From NCBI RefSeq assembly GCF_006547065.1, contig NZ_CP041243.1:2247001-2311000 (forward strand): a DNA stretch of 64,000 bases. Direction: 5' to 3'. This DNA is from Brevundimonas sp. M20. GTDB lineage: Bacteria > Pseudomonadota > Alphaproteobacteria > Caulobacterales > Caulobacteraceae. Position 1 is the stretch's first letter. The number at the start of each line of letters is the position of its first letter. The translations under genes and the position numbers were made by a program. The notes beneath the pieces are model-generated. The model made no database searches and was not told the DNA's origin. It worked only from the letters and a program-made list of their open reading frames with translations. Below, piece by piece: positions 37,052 to 44,862 of the stretch.

Positions 37052-37606
37052 ATGAAGGTCAGCCGGGAGCAGATGCAGGCCAACCGGAGGCGTATTCTGG
37101 ACGCGGCCGGTGAGAAGTTCCGGGAGAAGGGCTTTGACGCCGTCAGCGTGGCGGAAGTGATGAAGGCCGCCGGGCTGACCCACGGCGGCTTCTACGGCCA
37201 TTTCGCCTCGAAGGACGACCTGATCGCGCAGACGGTCTCGCATCTGACGACGGAGACCCTGACCCGTCGCGGGGACGGTCTGGAGGCGTATATCGACGCC
37301 TATCTGTCGCCGGGACATCGGGATGATCGGGCCGGAGGCTGTCCGACGGCCGCCCTCGCCGCCGATGCGCCCCGTCAGTCGCCGGACGGGCGGGCGGCGA
37401 TGTCACAGGGCGTGCGGGCCCAGATAAACCGCTTCAGCCGGGCGCTCTCCGCGACGCCCGACGAGGCGGACCGGCAGGCGGCGATCGGCGCCTGGGCCGC
37501 GATGGTCGGCGCGGTGATCCTGTCGCGCGCGGTCGATGACGAAGCCCTGTCGGATGAAATCCTGACCGCGACCCGGGCCAGTCTCAGGGCGAAGACAGCC
37601 GGCTGA
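37052..37606 (+). CDS. TetR family transcriptional regulator
   Basis: 184 residues. N-terminal HTH (RRRILDAAGEKFREKGFDAVSVAEVMKAAG, then LTHGGFYGHFASKDDL), typical of the TetR_C_33/NemR-like group. ATG at 37052 follows a GGAGATGAGG site. It is predicted to bind the dyad at 36980-36996 and to control the SDR/MDR pair. Confidence 0.9.
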   Translation: MKVSREQMQANRRRILDAAGEKFREKGFDAVSVAEVMKAAGLTHGGFYGHFASKDDLIAQTVSHLTTETLTRRGDGLEAYIDAYLSPGHRDDRAGGCPTAALAADAPRQSPDGRAAMSQGVRAQINRFSRALSATPDEADRQAAIGAWAAMVGAVILSRAVDDEALSDEILTATRASLRAKTAG

Positions 37607-37612
37607 ACGATC

Positions 37613-38650
37613 TCACCCGTCGGGGATCAGCCCCTTGCGGACCATGCTGTCCCCGGCGGCGATGATCGCCTCGCGCGGGGGACGCGGGGTCCAGCCGAGG
37701 AGACGCCGGGCCTTGTCGTTGGTGGTTTTTTTCACATAGCCGAGGTCGGCCACATAGGGCCGCACCTGCCGGTTGAAGACCGCGCTCAGACGCAGGACCA
37801 GATCGGGGATGGTGCGGGTCGGCACGCGTTCGGCGGACGCGCCCAGAGCCTCACGAAGGGTGTCGGCGATCTGCTTCATCGACAACGGAACCCCGTTGGA
37901 GATCAGGAAGCGCTGACCGGCGGCCTGCGGCGCCGTCATCGCGGAGACATGTGCCGCCGCAACGTCGCGAACGTCCACGATGGGGATGTACAGGTTCGGC
38001 AGGCCCGGCACGGCGCCCGTCAAAAGGCGCTGGATGATGTGGTTCGAGCCGGAGATGTCCCGGCCCATCACCGGTCCCATGACGGCGACGGGCAGCAGGC
38101 TGGTCAGTTCCAGCGTCCCGCCTTCGGAGGCGATGAAATCCCACGCGGCGCGTTCGGCCAGTGTCTTGCTCTTGCCGTAGGCGTCGACACCGGGGCCGTC
38201 GAGGATGGTCCAGTCATCGTCGTTGAAGACCCGGCCGTCGCGCCGGTAGCCCCAGCTGACGGCGTGGAAGGCCGATGTCAGCACTACACGGCCGACGCCC
38301 GCGTCCCGCGCGGTCCGCAAGACCCGGAGCGTGCCGTCCACGGCGGGCGCGATCAGCTGGTTCTCATCCTCGACATGGCCCGGCTGAACCGGCGAGGCGA
38401 CGTGCAGGACGACGTCGATGCCGCTCATGGCCCCCGCCCAGCCGTCGTCCCGCATCAGATCGGCGGCGACGAACCCCAGAGCCGTGTCATCCTGAAGTCC
38501 GGCGTCATGCAGGACAGCGCGCACGTCGCCTTCGCGATCAAGCGAGCGGAGCGTCGCCCGGACCCGATGGCCCTGTTCGATCAATTGCAGGATGCAGTGT
38601 CCGGCGATGAAGCCGGAGCCGCCAGTGACGAGGACGTGTTTGCGGGTCAT
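37613..38650 (-). CDS. NAD-dependent epimerase/dihydroflavonol-4-reductase-like protein
   Basis: 345-residue extended SDR. Cofactor motif TGGSGFIAGHC, VLHVASPVQPG, and the active-site Tyr-Lys in DAYGKSKTLAE. It resembles bacterial aldehyde/ketone reductases of the DFR group. ATG at 38650 overlaps the stop of the AraC regulator gene (ATGA), so the two are coupled. Confidence 0.88.
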   Translation of the reverse strand: MTRKHVLVTGGSGFIAGHCILQLIEQGHRVRATLRSLDREGDVRAVLHDAGLQDDTALGFVAADLMRDDGWAGAMSGIDVVLHVASPVQPGHVEDENQLIAPAVDGTLRVLRTARDAGVGRVVLTSAFHAVSWGYRRDGRVFNDDDWTILDGPGVDAYGKSKTLAERAAWDFIASEGGTLELTSLLPVAVMGPVMGRDISGSNHIIQRLLTGAVPGLPNLYIPIVDVRDVAAAHVSAMTAPQAAGQRFLISNGVPLSMKQIADTLREALGASAERVPTRTIPDLVLRLSAVFNRQVRPYVADLGYVKKTTNDKARRLLGWTPRPPREAIIAAGDSMVRKGLIPDG

Positions 38651-39645
38651 GGCTGAAGCTCTCCGGTGACGGCGGGGGCGGTGCGTTGTTCGCGCCACCG
38701 CGAGGGGCTGGTCTGTTCCCAGCCGCGAAAGGCGCGGGCGAAGGAGTTCGGCTCCTCGAAGCCGAGCAACATGGAGATGGCGGTCGTATCGAGATCGGTA
38801 TCCGCCAGCAGACGGCCGGCCGTCGTGCGCCGGACCCCGCCGAGCTGGATCTGGAAAGAGGTTCGGTCCCGGGTCAGCCGACGCTGAAGCGTCCGAATGC
38901 TGGTCCCGAGACGACCGGATACCGCCTGCACGGTCGCCGGGCGCCCCTCGCTGAGCTGGCGGGCGATCGCCACGCGCACCAGACCGATGAAGGTGGAAAA
39001 GCCCTCCCCTCGCCCCAGCCGGGCCTCGAGCTGTTCAAGGACGTGGCCGAAGGCGCCGCTGTCAGCGGTGACGAAGGGAACTGTGAGGGCGTCACGGTCA
39101 AAGACCATCGCATCCCATGTCGCGCCGAACACGACCGGGCAGCCGAAGTGGCGCTCGAGCAGGGCGCGGTCCGCCGGACGGCGTGACAGCTCCACCCGGA
39201 CCGGCGCGACACGCCCGCCGCTTCCACGCCCGGCGAGCGCCGCCAGCGAAGCGAGGACGGTGTCCACGAGCAGACGCGGCGGGGCGCCGGTCGCCTGAAG
39301 CCAGCGGTAGCGGACCACCACCTCTGTTCCGAAGCTTTCTATCTCGACCAGTTCTGGGCAGGTCAGGCTCTTGTACCGGGACAGGCTGGACAGGGCGGTG
39401 CCGAAGTCCGGCGCATGCAGCGCGACGATGGCGGCCACGCCATAACCCCCGTCGATCCCGCCGGCGCCGAACCGCAGCCCCGCCGCACGATCCTCGATCT
39501 CCTGCCCGGCGGCGGTCCAGAGGGCGAAGAAGTCGCTGGTGTCCCAGGCGTTCGACGCCGGTACGCCCGCGCGCTCGCACAGGCGGTTCAGATCAAACGC
39601 CTCAAGGGCGCGTGGCGACAGGGTGAAGGTCCCGGGGGTCCGCAT
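38647..39645 (-). CDS. AraC family transcriptional regulator
   Basis: 332 residues. N-terminal ligand domain of the OruR/ArcR (Arabinose_bd) type and a C-terminal pair of HTHs (VQAVSGRLGTSIRTLQRRL and TAISMLLGFEEPNSFARAFRGWEQTSPSRWR). A start 12 codons upstream (39681) is possible. It overlaps the reductase gene, which is its likely target. Confidence 0.88.
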   Translation of the reverse strand: MRTPGTFTLSPRALEAFDLNRLCERAGVPASNAWDTSDFFALWTAAGQEIEDRAAGLRFGAGGIDGGYGVAAIVALHAPDFGTALSSLSRYKSLTCPELVEIESFGTEVVVRYRWLQATGAPPRLLVDTVLASLAALAGRGSGGRVAPVRVELSRRPADRALLERHFGCPVVFGATWDAMVFDRDALTVPFVTADSGAFGHVLEQLEARLGRGEGFSTFIGLVRVAIARQLSEGRPATVQAVSGRLGTSIRTLQRRLTRDRTSFQIQLGGVRRTTAGRLLADTDLDTTAISMLLGFEEPNSFARAFRGWEQTSPSRWREQRTAPAVTGELQP

Positions 39646-39706
39646 GGATCGAAAATACCGGCGGCCAAGGGTCGTCGACAAATCCGATCACGCCAAATCG
39701 CGGGCC

Positions 39707-40423
39707 TCAGACCGGCGCCGCCCCTTCCGTCACATCCCCGAACACCCGGCGGAAGCTGGTTTTCAGGGCGTCGTCGGCCTCGTCCATGGTGGCGGGGACG
39801 CCGAGGTCGACGAGGCTGGTGACGCCGTGGTCCTGGATGCCGCAGGGGACGATGCCGCCGAAGTGGGTCAGGTCGGGTTCGACGTTCAGGCTGATGCCGT
39901 GGAAGCTGACCCATTTGCGGACCTTGACGCCGATGGCGGCGATCTTGTCCTCGCGGCTCCAGCCCGGTCCCTTGCGCTCGACCCAGACGCCGACGCGGCC
40001 CTCGCGCACGTCGGCGGGGACGTTGAACTCATTGAGGGCGCCGATGATCCATTGTTCGAGGCCGCGGACGAAGGCGCGGATGTCCTTGCCGCGCTGGTTC
40101 AGGTCCAGCATCACATAGGCCACGCGCTGGCCGGGGCCGTGATAGGTGAACTGGCCGCCCCGTCCGCTGCGGTGGACCGGGAAGCGCCCGACGTCGAGCA
40201 GGTCCTCGTCCTTTGACGAGACGCCCGCCGTGTAGAGAGGCGGATGCTCCAGCAGCCAGACCAGTTCGGGCGCCTCACCGGCGGCGATGGCGGCGGCGCG
40301 GGCCTCCATGGCCTCGACGGCGGCGGGATAGTCGACATAGCCCCTTGAGACCGCCCATTCGACGGGGCGGCCGTCGACGCGCGCCAGCTTTGATATGGTT
40401 TCGCTTAAGGACTGGGAAAGCAT
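39707..40423 (-). CDS. lipB: Octanoyltransferase (lipoate biosynthesis)
   Basis: 238 residues. It moves octanoyl from ACP to E2/H-protein lysines. Family motifs: [22 protein letters not shown], the Lys in [21 protein letters not shown], and the catalytic Cys in [17 protein letters not shown] at 40423 is used; a start 14 codons upstream would cover a CCCC-GGGG hairpin and overlap the divergent gene. Confidence 0.93.
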   Translation of the reverse strand: MLSQSLSETISKLARVDGRPVEWAVSRGYVDYPAAVEAMEARAAAIAAGEAPELVWLLEHPPLYTAGVSSKDEDLLDVGRFPVHRSGRGGQFTYHGPGQRVAYVMLDLNQRGKDIRAFVRGLEQWIIGALNEFNVPADVREGRVGVWVERKGPGWSREDKIAAIGVKVRKWVSFHGISLNVEPDLTHFGGIVPCGIQDHGVTSLVDLGVPATMDEADDALKTSFRRVFGDVTEGAAPV

Positions 40424-40453
40424 GATGCCCCCAATGTGGGGATCAGGAGCCCC

Positions 40454-40750
40454 ATGCAAGACCACTCCGCCGTATCACCTTCAGTATCAGAGTCCCCCGT
40501 GAGCCAGATCGAATCCGTCGATGTCGAGATTTCGGTCGTCCTGGGGCGCTCCGTGCTGCCCATGAGCCAGCTGCTGAAAATGGGCCGGGGAGCGGTGATC
40601 CCGCTGGATGCGTCGGAGCACGACGAGGTCTGGATTCTGGCCAACAACCATCCGGTGGCGCGTGGCGAGATCGAGATCCGGGATGACCGGATCGCGATCA
40701 CCGTGACGCGGGCGGCGGACGTGTATGACTTCATGGCCGGGGCGGCTTGA
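40454..40750 (+). CDS. FliN/YscQ-type flagellar switch (SpoA domain) protein, orphan
   Basis: 98 residues. A short acidic N-terminus and a SpoA surface-presentation domain ([52 protein letters not shown]). FliN forms the C-ring with FliM and FliG. ATG at 40454 follows AGGAG at good spacing. It sits alone beside lipB, 20 kb from fliM; it may be a second FliN paralogue. Confidence 0.85.
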   Translation: MQDHSAVSPSVSESPVSQIESVDVEISVVLGRSVLPMSQLLKMGRGAVIPLDASEHDEVWILANNHPVARGEIEIRDDRIAITVTRAADVYDFMAGAA

Positions 40751-40763
40751 GGGCAGCACTCAG

Positions 40764-41217
40764 AAATTAGGGCGTAGGAATTAGGGCGTAGGGAGTTTTT
40801 GGCGGAGTTTCGGGTGTCCGGAGTTCGTAGCTACAAAGACCTGCTGGTTTGGCAAAAAGCGATGGATGTCGCAGCGGCCACCTATGAAAACCCGCGCCTA
40901 TCCACGCGAAGAACTGTTCGGCCTGACCTCCCAGAGCCGCCGAGCCGCCGTATCGATCGCCGCCAATATCGCCGAGGGGCTACGGTCGTGACAGCCGCCC
41001 GAGCTTCATCCAGTTCCTCCGTGTGTCACAAGGCTCGCTGAAGGAACTTGAAACCCATCTGCTGCTTGCTGCTCGCGTGACCGTGACAGAGTCCCGGACG
41101 ATCGAACCGATTCTGCGTGATCTGGATGAACTTGGTAAAATGCTGCGAGGCCTGATCAAAGCGCTGAACAGTCGACGCAGCGCTGACCCTACGCCCTAAT
41201 TCCTACGCGCTAATTTT
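40764..41217. mobile_element. Heptad inverted-repeat element 8, gene-carrying form
   Basis: Left arm 40764-40793: AAATTA, GGGCGTA, GGAATTA, GGGCGTA, GGG. Right arm 41187-41216 is its inverse with one mismatch in 30 bp (GCGCGTA for GGGCGTA). It encloses a four-helix-bundle gene whose TAA stop lies inside the right arm. The 7-bp period and GGRNNTA-like units link it to seven shorter elements in this window. I infer it is the full-length form of the family. Confidence 0.8.
40799..41199 (+). pseudogene. Four-helix-bundle (S23p/IVP family) protein gene, two frameshifts
   Basis: The family sequence can be followed through three frames: VRSYKDLLVWQKAMDVAAATYE, then TRAYPREELFGLTSQSRRAA..NIAEG, then GYGRDSRPSFIQFLRVSQGS and LKELETHLLLAARV to GKMLRGLIKALNS. 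Each shift is one extra base in a run: A4 at 40887-40890 and G4 at 40976-40979. With both removed, a normal protein of about 130 residues results. The start is TTG 40799 or nearby. The family is found in 23S rRNA intervening sequences and is related to Avd of diversity-generating retroelements. Confidence 0.82.
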
Positions 41218-41219
41218 CT

Positions 41220-41774
41220 CTACCCAGCCGCCTTCACCAGCACCGCGTCCACCGGCTGGATGACGCCGTTGGAGGCGGCGCTTTCGGTGCCGGTGAGGGT
41301 GGCGGCGGCGCCGTCGGGGGCGGTGACGCGCAGGGTCTGGCCCTCGCGGGTGAAGGTCAGGACGCCGTCATCCATGGTGCGCATCTCGACCCGGCCGTTG
41401 GTGGCGCGATCAAGGGCGGCGTTGATATCGGTGCGGGTGACGGCGCCGGGCACGATGTGGGCCTGAAGCAGCTTGGCGCCCTGGGCCGGCTGATCCTCGC
41501 CCGGCGCGCCGCCGGCGGCGGTGAAGGCCGAGTCGGTGGGGGCGAAGATGGTGTAGGGGCCGACGCCTTCCAGAGCGGTTCGCAGGCCAGAAGCCTGCAC
41601 CACGCCGTCCAGCATGCCGAGATCACCGCTGTCCTTCAGGCTGGCCGCGAGGGTGCTGGTCGAGGGCCGCGGCGCGCCGGCGGCCTCGGGCGTCTCCGGC
41701 GTCTCCCCGCAGGCGGCCAGACCGAGGTTGAGCGTGAGGGCGACCGCGGCCGCCCCGATCAGAATCTTGCGCAT
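41220..41774 (-). CDS. Fasciclin-domain lipoprotein
   Basis: 184 residues. Lipoprotein signal with lipobox LAAC (MRKILIGAAAVALTLNLGLAAC), then one FAS1 domain (LDGVVQASGLRTALEGVGPYTIFAPTDSAFTA and the C-terminal NGVIQPVDAVLV). Probably a surface or periplasmic adhesion-type protein. It ends 3 bp from element 8. Confidence 0.9.
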   Translation of the reverse strand: MRKILIGAAAVALTLNLGLAACGETPETPEAAGAPRPSTSTLAASLKDSGDLGMLDGVVQASGLRTALEGVGPYTIFAPTDSAFTAAGGAPGEDQPAQGAKLLQAHIVPGAVTRTDINAALDRATNGRVEMRTMDDGVLTFTREGQTLRVTAPDGAAATLTGTESAASNGVIQPVDAVLVKAAG

Positions 41775-41787
41775 CGGTCGGGCTCCG

Positions 41788-42750
41788 TCAGGCCAGCAAC
41801 TGGATCACGGCCTGGACCAGCCGGGTGGTCGGATCGACCTGGTACACATAGCCGTCGTTGTAGCGATACCAGCGGTCCGGCGTGTCGGCGTACCGGGCGC
41901 GGTAGTCATAGGGGACGTTGTAGATGTCGTAGCCCGAGGGCATGGGCTGGCCGACGGTCCATTGCTGGCCGGTCAGCAGGGCCGCGATCTGGCTGATGCC
42001 GTTGTTCTGGCGGTCCACACCGTAGATGACGCCGTCGGCGTAGCGGTAATCGTACCGGTCCGGCAGGCGGTAATAGTCGGTGAAATAGGTCGGGGCGGGC
42101 TGGTAGCTGTATTGCGTCGGCCAGATCGAGCCGGTCGACAGGGCCCCGCCGAGAACCGGCAGCCAGCCCAGCAGTCCGCCCGAGGTGTTCACCCGGTACA
42201 GATAGCCGTCGTCATAGCGGTAGCGCTCGCCATTCCGCGCCCAGCGATCCCAGACATGGTCATAGCGGGCGCGGCGCTCGGCTTCGATGCGCCGCGCCTG
42301 CCCGGGCGGCAGGCAGCCGTTGTCCTTGCGCGCCAGTCCGGGCGGGCAGCCGTTGATGACGACACGCTCGCGCCGGGGCTCGAAGCGAACGAGGTCACGG
42401 ACGATTCGGTCGCGGTCGCGATCCCGGTCGCGTTCCAGAACCGGGATGGGCGCGGGGACAGGCGCGACGCGGACAGGCCGGTCGGGACGCCCCGGATTCG
42501 GGCGGTCCTCGCGACCCTCACGGTCGGGGCCGCGATCCGCGCGCTGTTCGGGCCGCGCCTGGGGAGCACGCTCGCCGCCCCGGGCCTGTTCAGGTCCACG
42601 CGGCTGCGCCCGGTCCGGTCCCCTGTCCTGTGCGGGGCCGCCACGCGGAGCGCCCTTTTCAGGGCCGTGGCCGCGACCGTGATCCTGCGCCATCGCCGCC
42701 GGCGCTGCGGTCATGGCCAGCGCGAGCGCCAGCGGAATAAGTCTGGACAT
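41788..42750 (-). CDS. Exported Arg/Pro-rich protein with YxDGxxYxV repeats
   Basis: 320 residues. Signal peptide (MSRLIPLALALAMTAAPAAMA), an Arg/Gly/Pro-rich low-complexity region to about residue 100, a conserved NGCPPGLARKDNGCLPPGQARR segment, then three similar units around YDDGYLYRVN, YADGVIYGVD and YNDGYVYQVD. RcnB-like proteins share some features, but the assignment is weak. It lies 13 bp upstream of the fasciclin gene on the same strand. Confidence 0.75.
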   Translation of the reverse strand: MSRLIPLALALAMTAAPAAMAQDHGRGHGPEKGAPRGGPAQDRGPDRAQPRGPEQARGGERAPQARPEQRADRGPDREGREDRPNPGRPDRPVRVAPVPAPIPVLERDRDRDRDRIVRDLVRFEPRRERVVINGCPPGLARKDNGCLPPGQARRIEAERRARYDHVWDRWARNGERYRYDDGYLYRVNTSGGLLGWLPVLGGALSTGSIWPTQYSYQPAPTYFTDYYRLPDRYDYRYADGVIYGVDRQNNGISQIAALLTGQQWTVGQPMPSGYDIYNVPYDYRARYADTPDRWYRYNDGYVYQVDPTTRLVQAVIQLLA

Positions 42751-42863
42751 GTTCGATCCTCAACAGCGCCCCGCGGGTGTCAAAAACGTCTTCTTTGAAC
42801 ACCAGTTCCGGCGCCCCCTTCCCTTTCCCCGCGACCTCCGCTATCAGCCGCCCTCCGATGCGA

Positions 42864-42948
42864 GCGGTCGTGGCGGAATTGGTAGACGCGCAGCGTTGAG
42901 GTCGCTGTGGGGCAACCCGTGGAAGTTCGAGTCTTCTCGACCGCACCA
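42864..42948 (+). tRNA. tRNA-Leu (GAG)
   Basis: Acceptor GCGGTCG/CGACCGC, anticodon stem CAGCG/CGCTG around TTGAGGT (anticodon GAG), a class II variable arm (TGGGGCAACCCGT), T-loop TTCGAGT, then A73 and CCA. 85 nt. Confidence 0.96.
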
Positions 42949-42949
42949 T

Positions 42950-43035
42950 CCTGCTTCGCCCCTTGCGGGGCTTCGCAGGACTGGACATTGGAGTGAGGCG
43001 AAGCAGGATGCCCTGCGAAGCCTTGGCGTAGCAGG
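42950..43035. repeat. Interleaved inverted repeats between tRNA-Leu and a GIY-YIG gene
   Basis: CCTGCTTCGCC (42950-42960) pairs with GGCGAAGCAGG (42997-43007). GGCTTCGCAGG (42969-42979) pairs with CCTGCGAAGCC (43012-43022). The pairs cross (A-B-A'-B'), a pseudoknot-like layout. A further GGCGTAGCAGG (43025-43035) is a near copy of the first right arm. It begins 2 bp after the tRNA. Confidence 0.75.
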
Positions 43036-43056
43036 GCTGCCCTTACCGAGGTCGCC

Positions 43057-43305
43057 GTGCACTACGTCTATCTGCTCGAAAGTCACGCCGATCCGGCCAG
43101 ACGCTATGTCGGCGTGACTTCCGATCTGAAAGCTCGCCTGCTGGAGCATAACAGCGGGAAATCCATACATACCGCGAAGTACGCTCCTTGGCGGATCGTC
43201 ACCTACATTGCCTTCTCGAGTCGCCGTCAGGCAGAGGCGTTCGAACTGTATCTGAAGTCGGGCTCGGGGCACGCTTTCGCGCGTAAACGGCTTTGGTCAT
43301 CTTGA
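43057..43305 (+). CDS. GIY-YIG nuclease family protein
   Basis: 82-residue single-domain GIY-YIG protein (UPF0213-like). Core VYLLES...RRYVGVTSDLKARLLEHNSGK, with Tyr5, Tyr17, Arg27, His31 and a Glu near 60-63 as expected active-site positions. Start GTG 43057. There is no separate DNA-binding domain. Its position right after tRNA-Leu and crossed inverted repeats suggests a small mobile or domesticated element. Confidence 0.87.
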   Translation: MHYVYLLESHADPARRYVGVTSDLKARLLEHNSGKSIHTAKYAPWRIVTYIAFSSRRQAEAFELYLKSGSGHAFARKRLWSS

Positions 43306-43423
43306 CCGTGGCGGGCCCATGGTGGACAGAAACCAGACACCCCGGGCGCGCATGGCCGCGCCTGACTTATTCAAGGCGAATCATCGGCTAAGGCTGGTTT
43401 GAAACACTGAGGGAGGCCGCAGC

Positions 43424-44839
43424 GTGAGCAATACCGCACCGGCCCCCCATTCGCCCCAAGACGAAGACATCGAACACATCGCGCTGGACGAGGACTACGT
43501 CCTGACGCCCGGCTTCGTGGAGAAGGTGGTCGACGCCGCCGATGACGGCGACGGGCTGAAGCTGCGCGCGCTGCTGGAAGACCTGCACCCCGCCGACGTG
43601 GCCGACCTGATGGGCTTCCTGACGGAGCAGCATCGCGGCGTGGTGGTGCTGTGGCTGCCGCCGGAGCTGCTGGCCGAAACCCTGCCCGAGCTGGACGACA
43701 GCATCCGCGAGGAGGTGCTGGAGCGCGTGCCGCACGGGACGCTGGCCGAGGCGCTGCAGGAACTGGATTCGGACGACGCCGCGGCGGTCGTGGAGGATCT
43801 GGAGGATGATCAGCGCGAGAAGGTGCTGGCCGCCATGCCCGAGGTCGATCGCGCGGCGATCGAAAGCTCGCTGGGCTATGCGGAGGACTCCGCCGGACGT
43901 CTGATGCAGCGCGAGGTGATGGCCGCGCCGCAGTTCTGGAACGTCGGCGACACCATCGACCACATCCGCAAGCAGGGCGAGGAACTGCCCGAGCTTTTCT
44001 TCGACATCTATGTGGTCGACCCGGTGAACCGCCCCATCGGCGGGGTGGCGGTCAGCCAGCTCCTGCGCAGCCCCCGCGCGACGACCCTGCTGGACATCAT
44101 GGAGCCGGTGAACGAGATCGCCGTCGACCAGGACCAGGAAGAGGTCGCCTACATCTTCGAGAAATATCACCTGATCTCGGCCCCGGTCATCGACGCGGCG
44201 GGGCGTCTGGTCGGGCAGATCACCGTCGATGACATCGTCAACATCATTCAGGAAGAGAACCGCGAGGACATCCTGCGTCTGGCCGGCGTGTCCGACGAGG
44301 ACCGGGGCTCGTCCGTGTCGGAGATCGTGCGCGGTCGCGTGCCCTGGCTGGCGATCAATCTGGCGACGGCTGCCCTGGGGGCCAGCGTCATCGGTCTGTT
44401 CGAGGGCACCATCCAACAGATCGTCGCGCTGGCCGTTCTCATGCCCATCGTGTCGGCCATCGGCGGCAATGCGGGGACGCAGGCCCTGACCGTGACCGTG
44501 CGCGCGCTGGCGACACGCGAACTGAACTCGGCCAACGCCATGCGGACCTTCCTGCGCGAACTGGCGGTCGGCGTCGCCAACGGTCTGGTGCTGGCCCCGC
44601 TGATCGGGGTCGCGGCGGGATTCTGGTTCCGGGACGAGGACTGGCGCATCGGTCTGGTGATCGCGGCGGCCATGGTGCTCAACCTGCTGGTGGCGGCGAC
44701 CATCGGGGTGCTGACGCCGCTGACGCTGTCGAAGTTCAAGTTCGACCCGGCGGTGTCCTCGGCGGTGTTCGTCACGGCCACGACGGATTTCTTTGGTTTC
44801 CTGATCTTCCTCGGCCTCGCGACCCTCGTCCTGCTCTGA
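43424..44839 (+). CDS. mgtE: Magnesium transporter MgtE
   Basis: 471 residues. N-terminal MgtE_N superhelix (ALLEDLHPADVADLMGFL...), two CBS domains (about 150-270; QITVDDIVNIIQEEN) and five C-terminal membrane helices with the selectivity segment AIGGNAGTQAL. It gates Mg2+ uptake by intracellular Mg2+. GTG start at 43424 after GGGAGG. No M-box-like leader was recognised in the 118 bp upstream. Confidence 0.93.
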   Translation: MSNTAPAPHSPQDEDIEHIALDEDYVLTPGFVEKVVDAADDGDGLKLRALLEDLHPADVADLMGFLTEQHRGVVVLWLPPELLAETLPELDDSIREEVLERVPHGTLAEALQELDSDDAAAVVEDLEDDQREKVLAAMPEVDRAAIESSLGYAEDSAGRLMQREVMAAPQFWNVGDTIDHIRKQGEELPELFFDIYVVDPVNRPIGGVAVSQLLRSPRATTLLDIMEPVNEIAVDQDQEEVAYIFEKYHLISAPVIDAAGRLVGQITVDDIVNIIQEENREDILRLAGVSDEDRGSSVSEIVRGRVPWLAINLATAALGASVIGLFEGTIQQIVALAVLMPIVSAIGGNAGTQALTVTVRALATRELNSANAMRTFLRELAVGVANGLVLAPLIGVAAGFWFRDEDWRIGLVIAAAMVLNLLVAATIGVLTPLTLSKFKFDPAVSSAVFVTATTDFFGFLIFLGLATLVLL

Positions 44840-44862
44840 CGAAACCGTGAGCGGCGTGGGTC

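Noticed and set aside
40887..40979. Programmed ribosomal frameshifting in the four-helix-bundle gene
   Set aside because: Two separate shifts would be needed, in short A4 and G4 runs without a slippery heptamer or a clear stimulatory structure.
43306..43423. Mg2+ (M-box) riboswitch upstream of mgtE
   Set aside because: The 118-bp leader shows no M-box-like conserved stems or expression platform.
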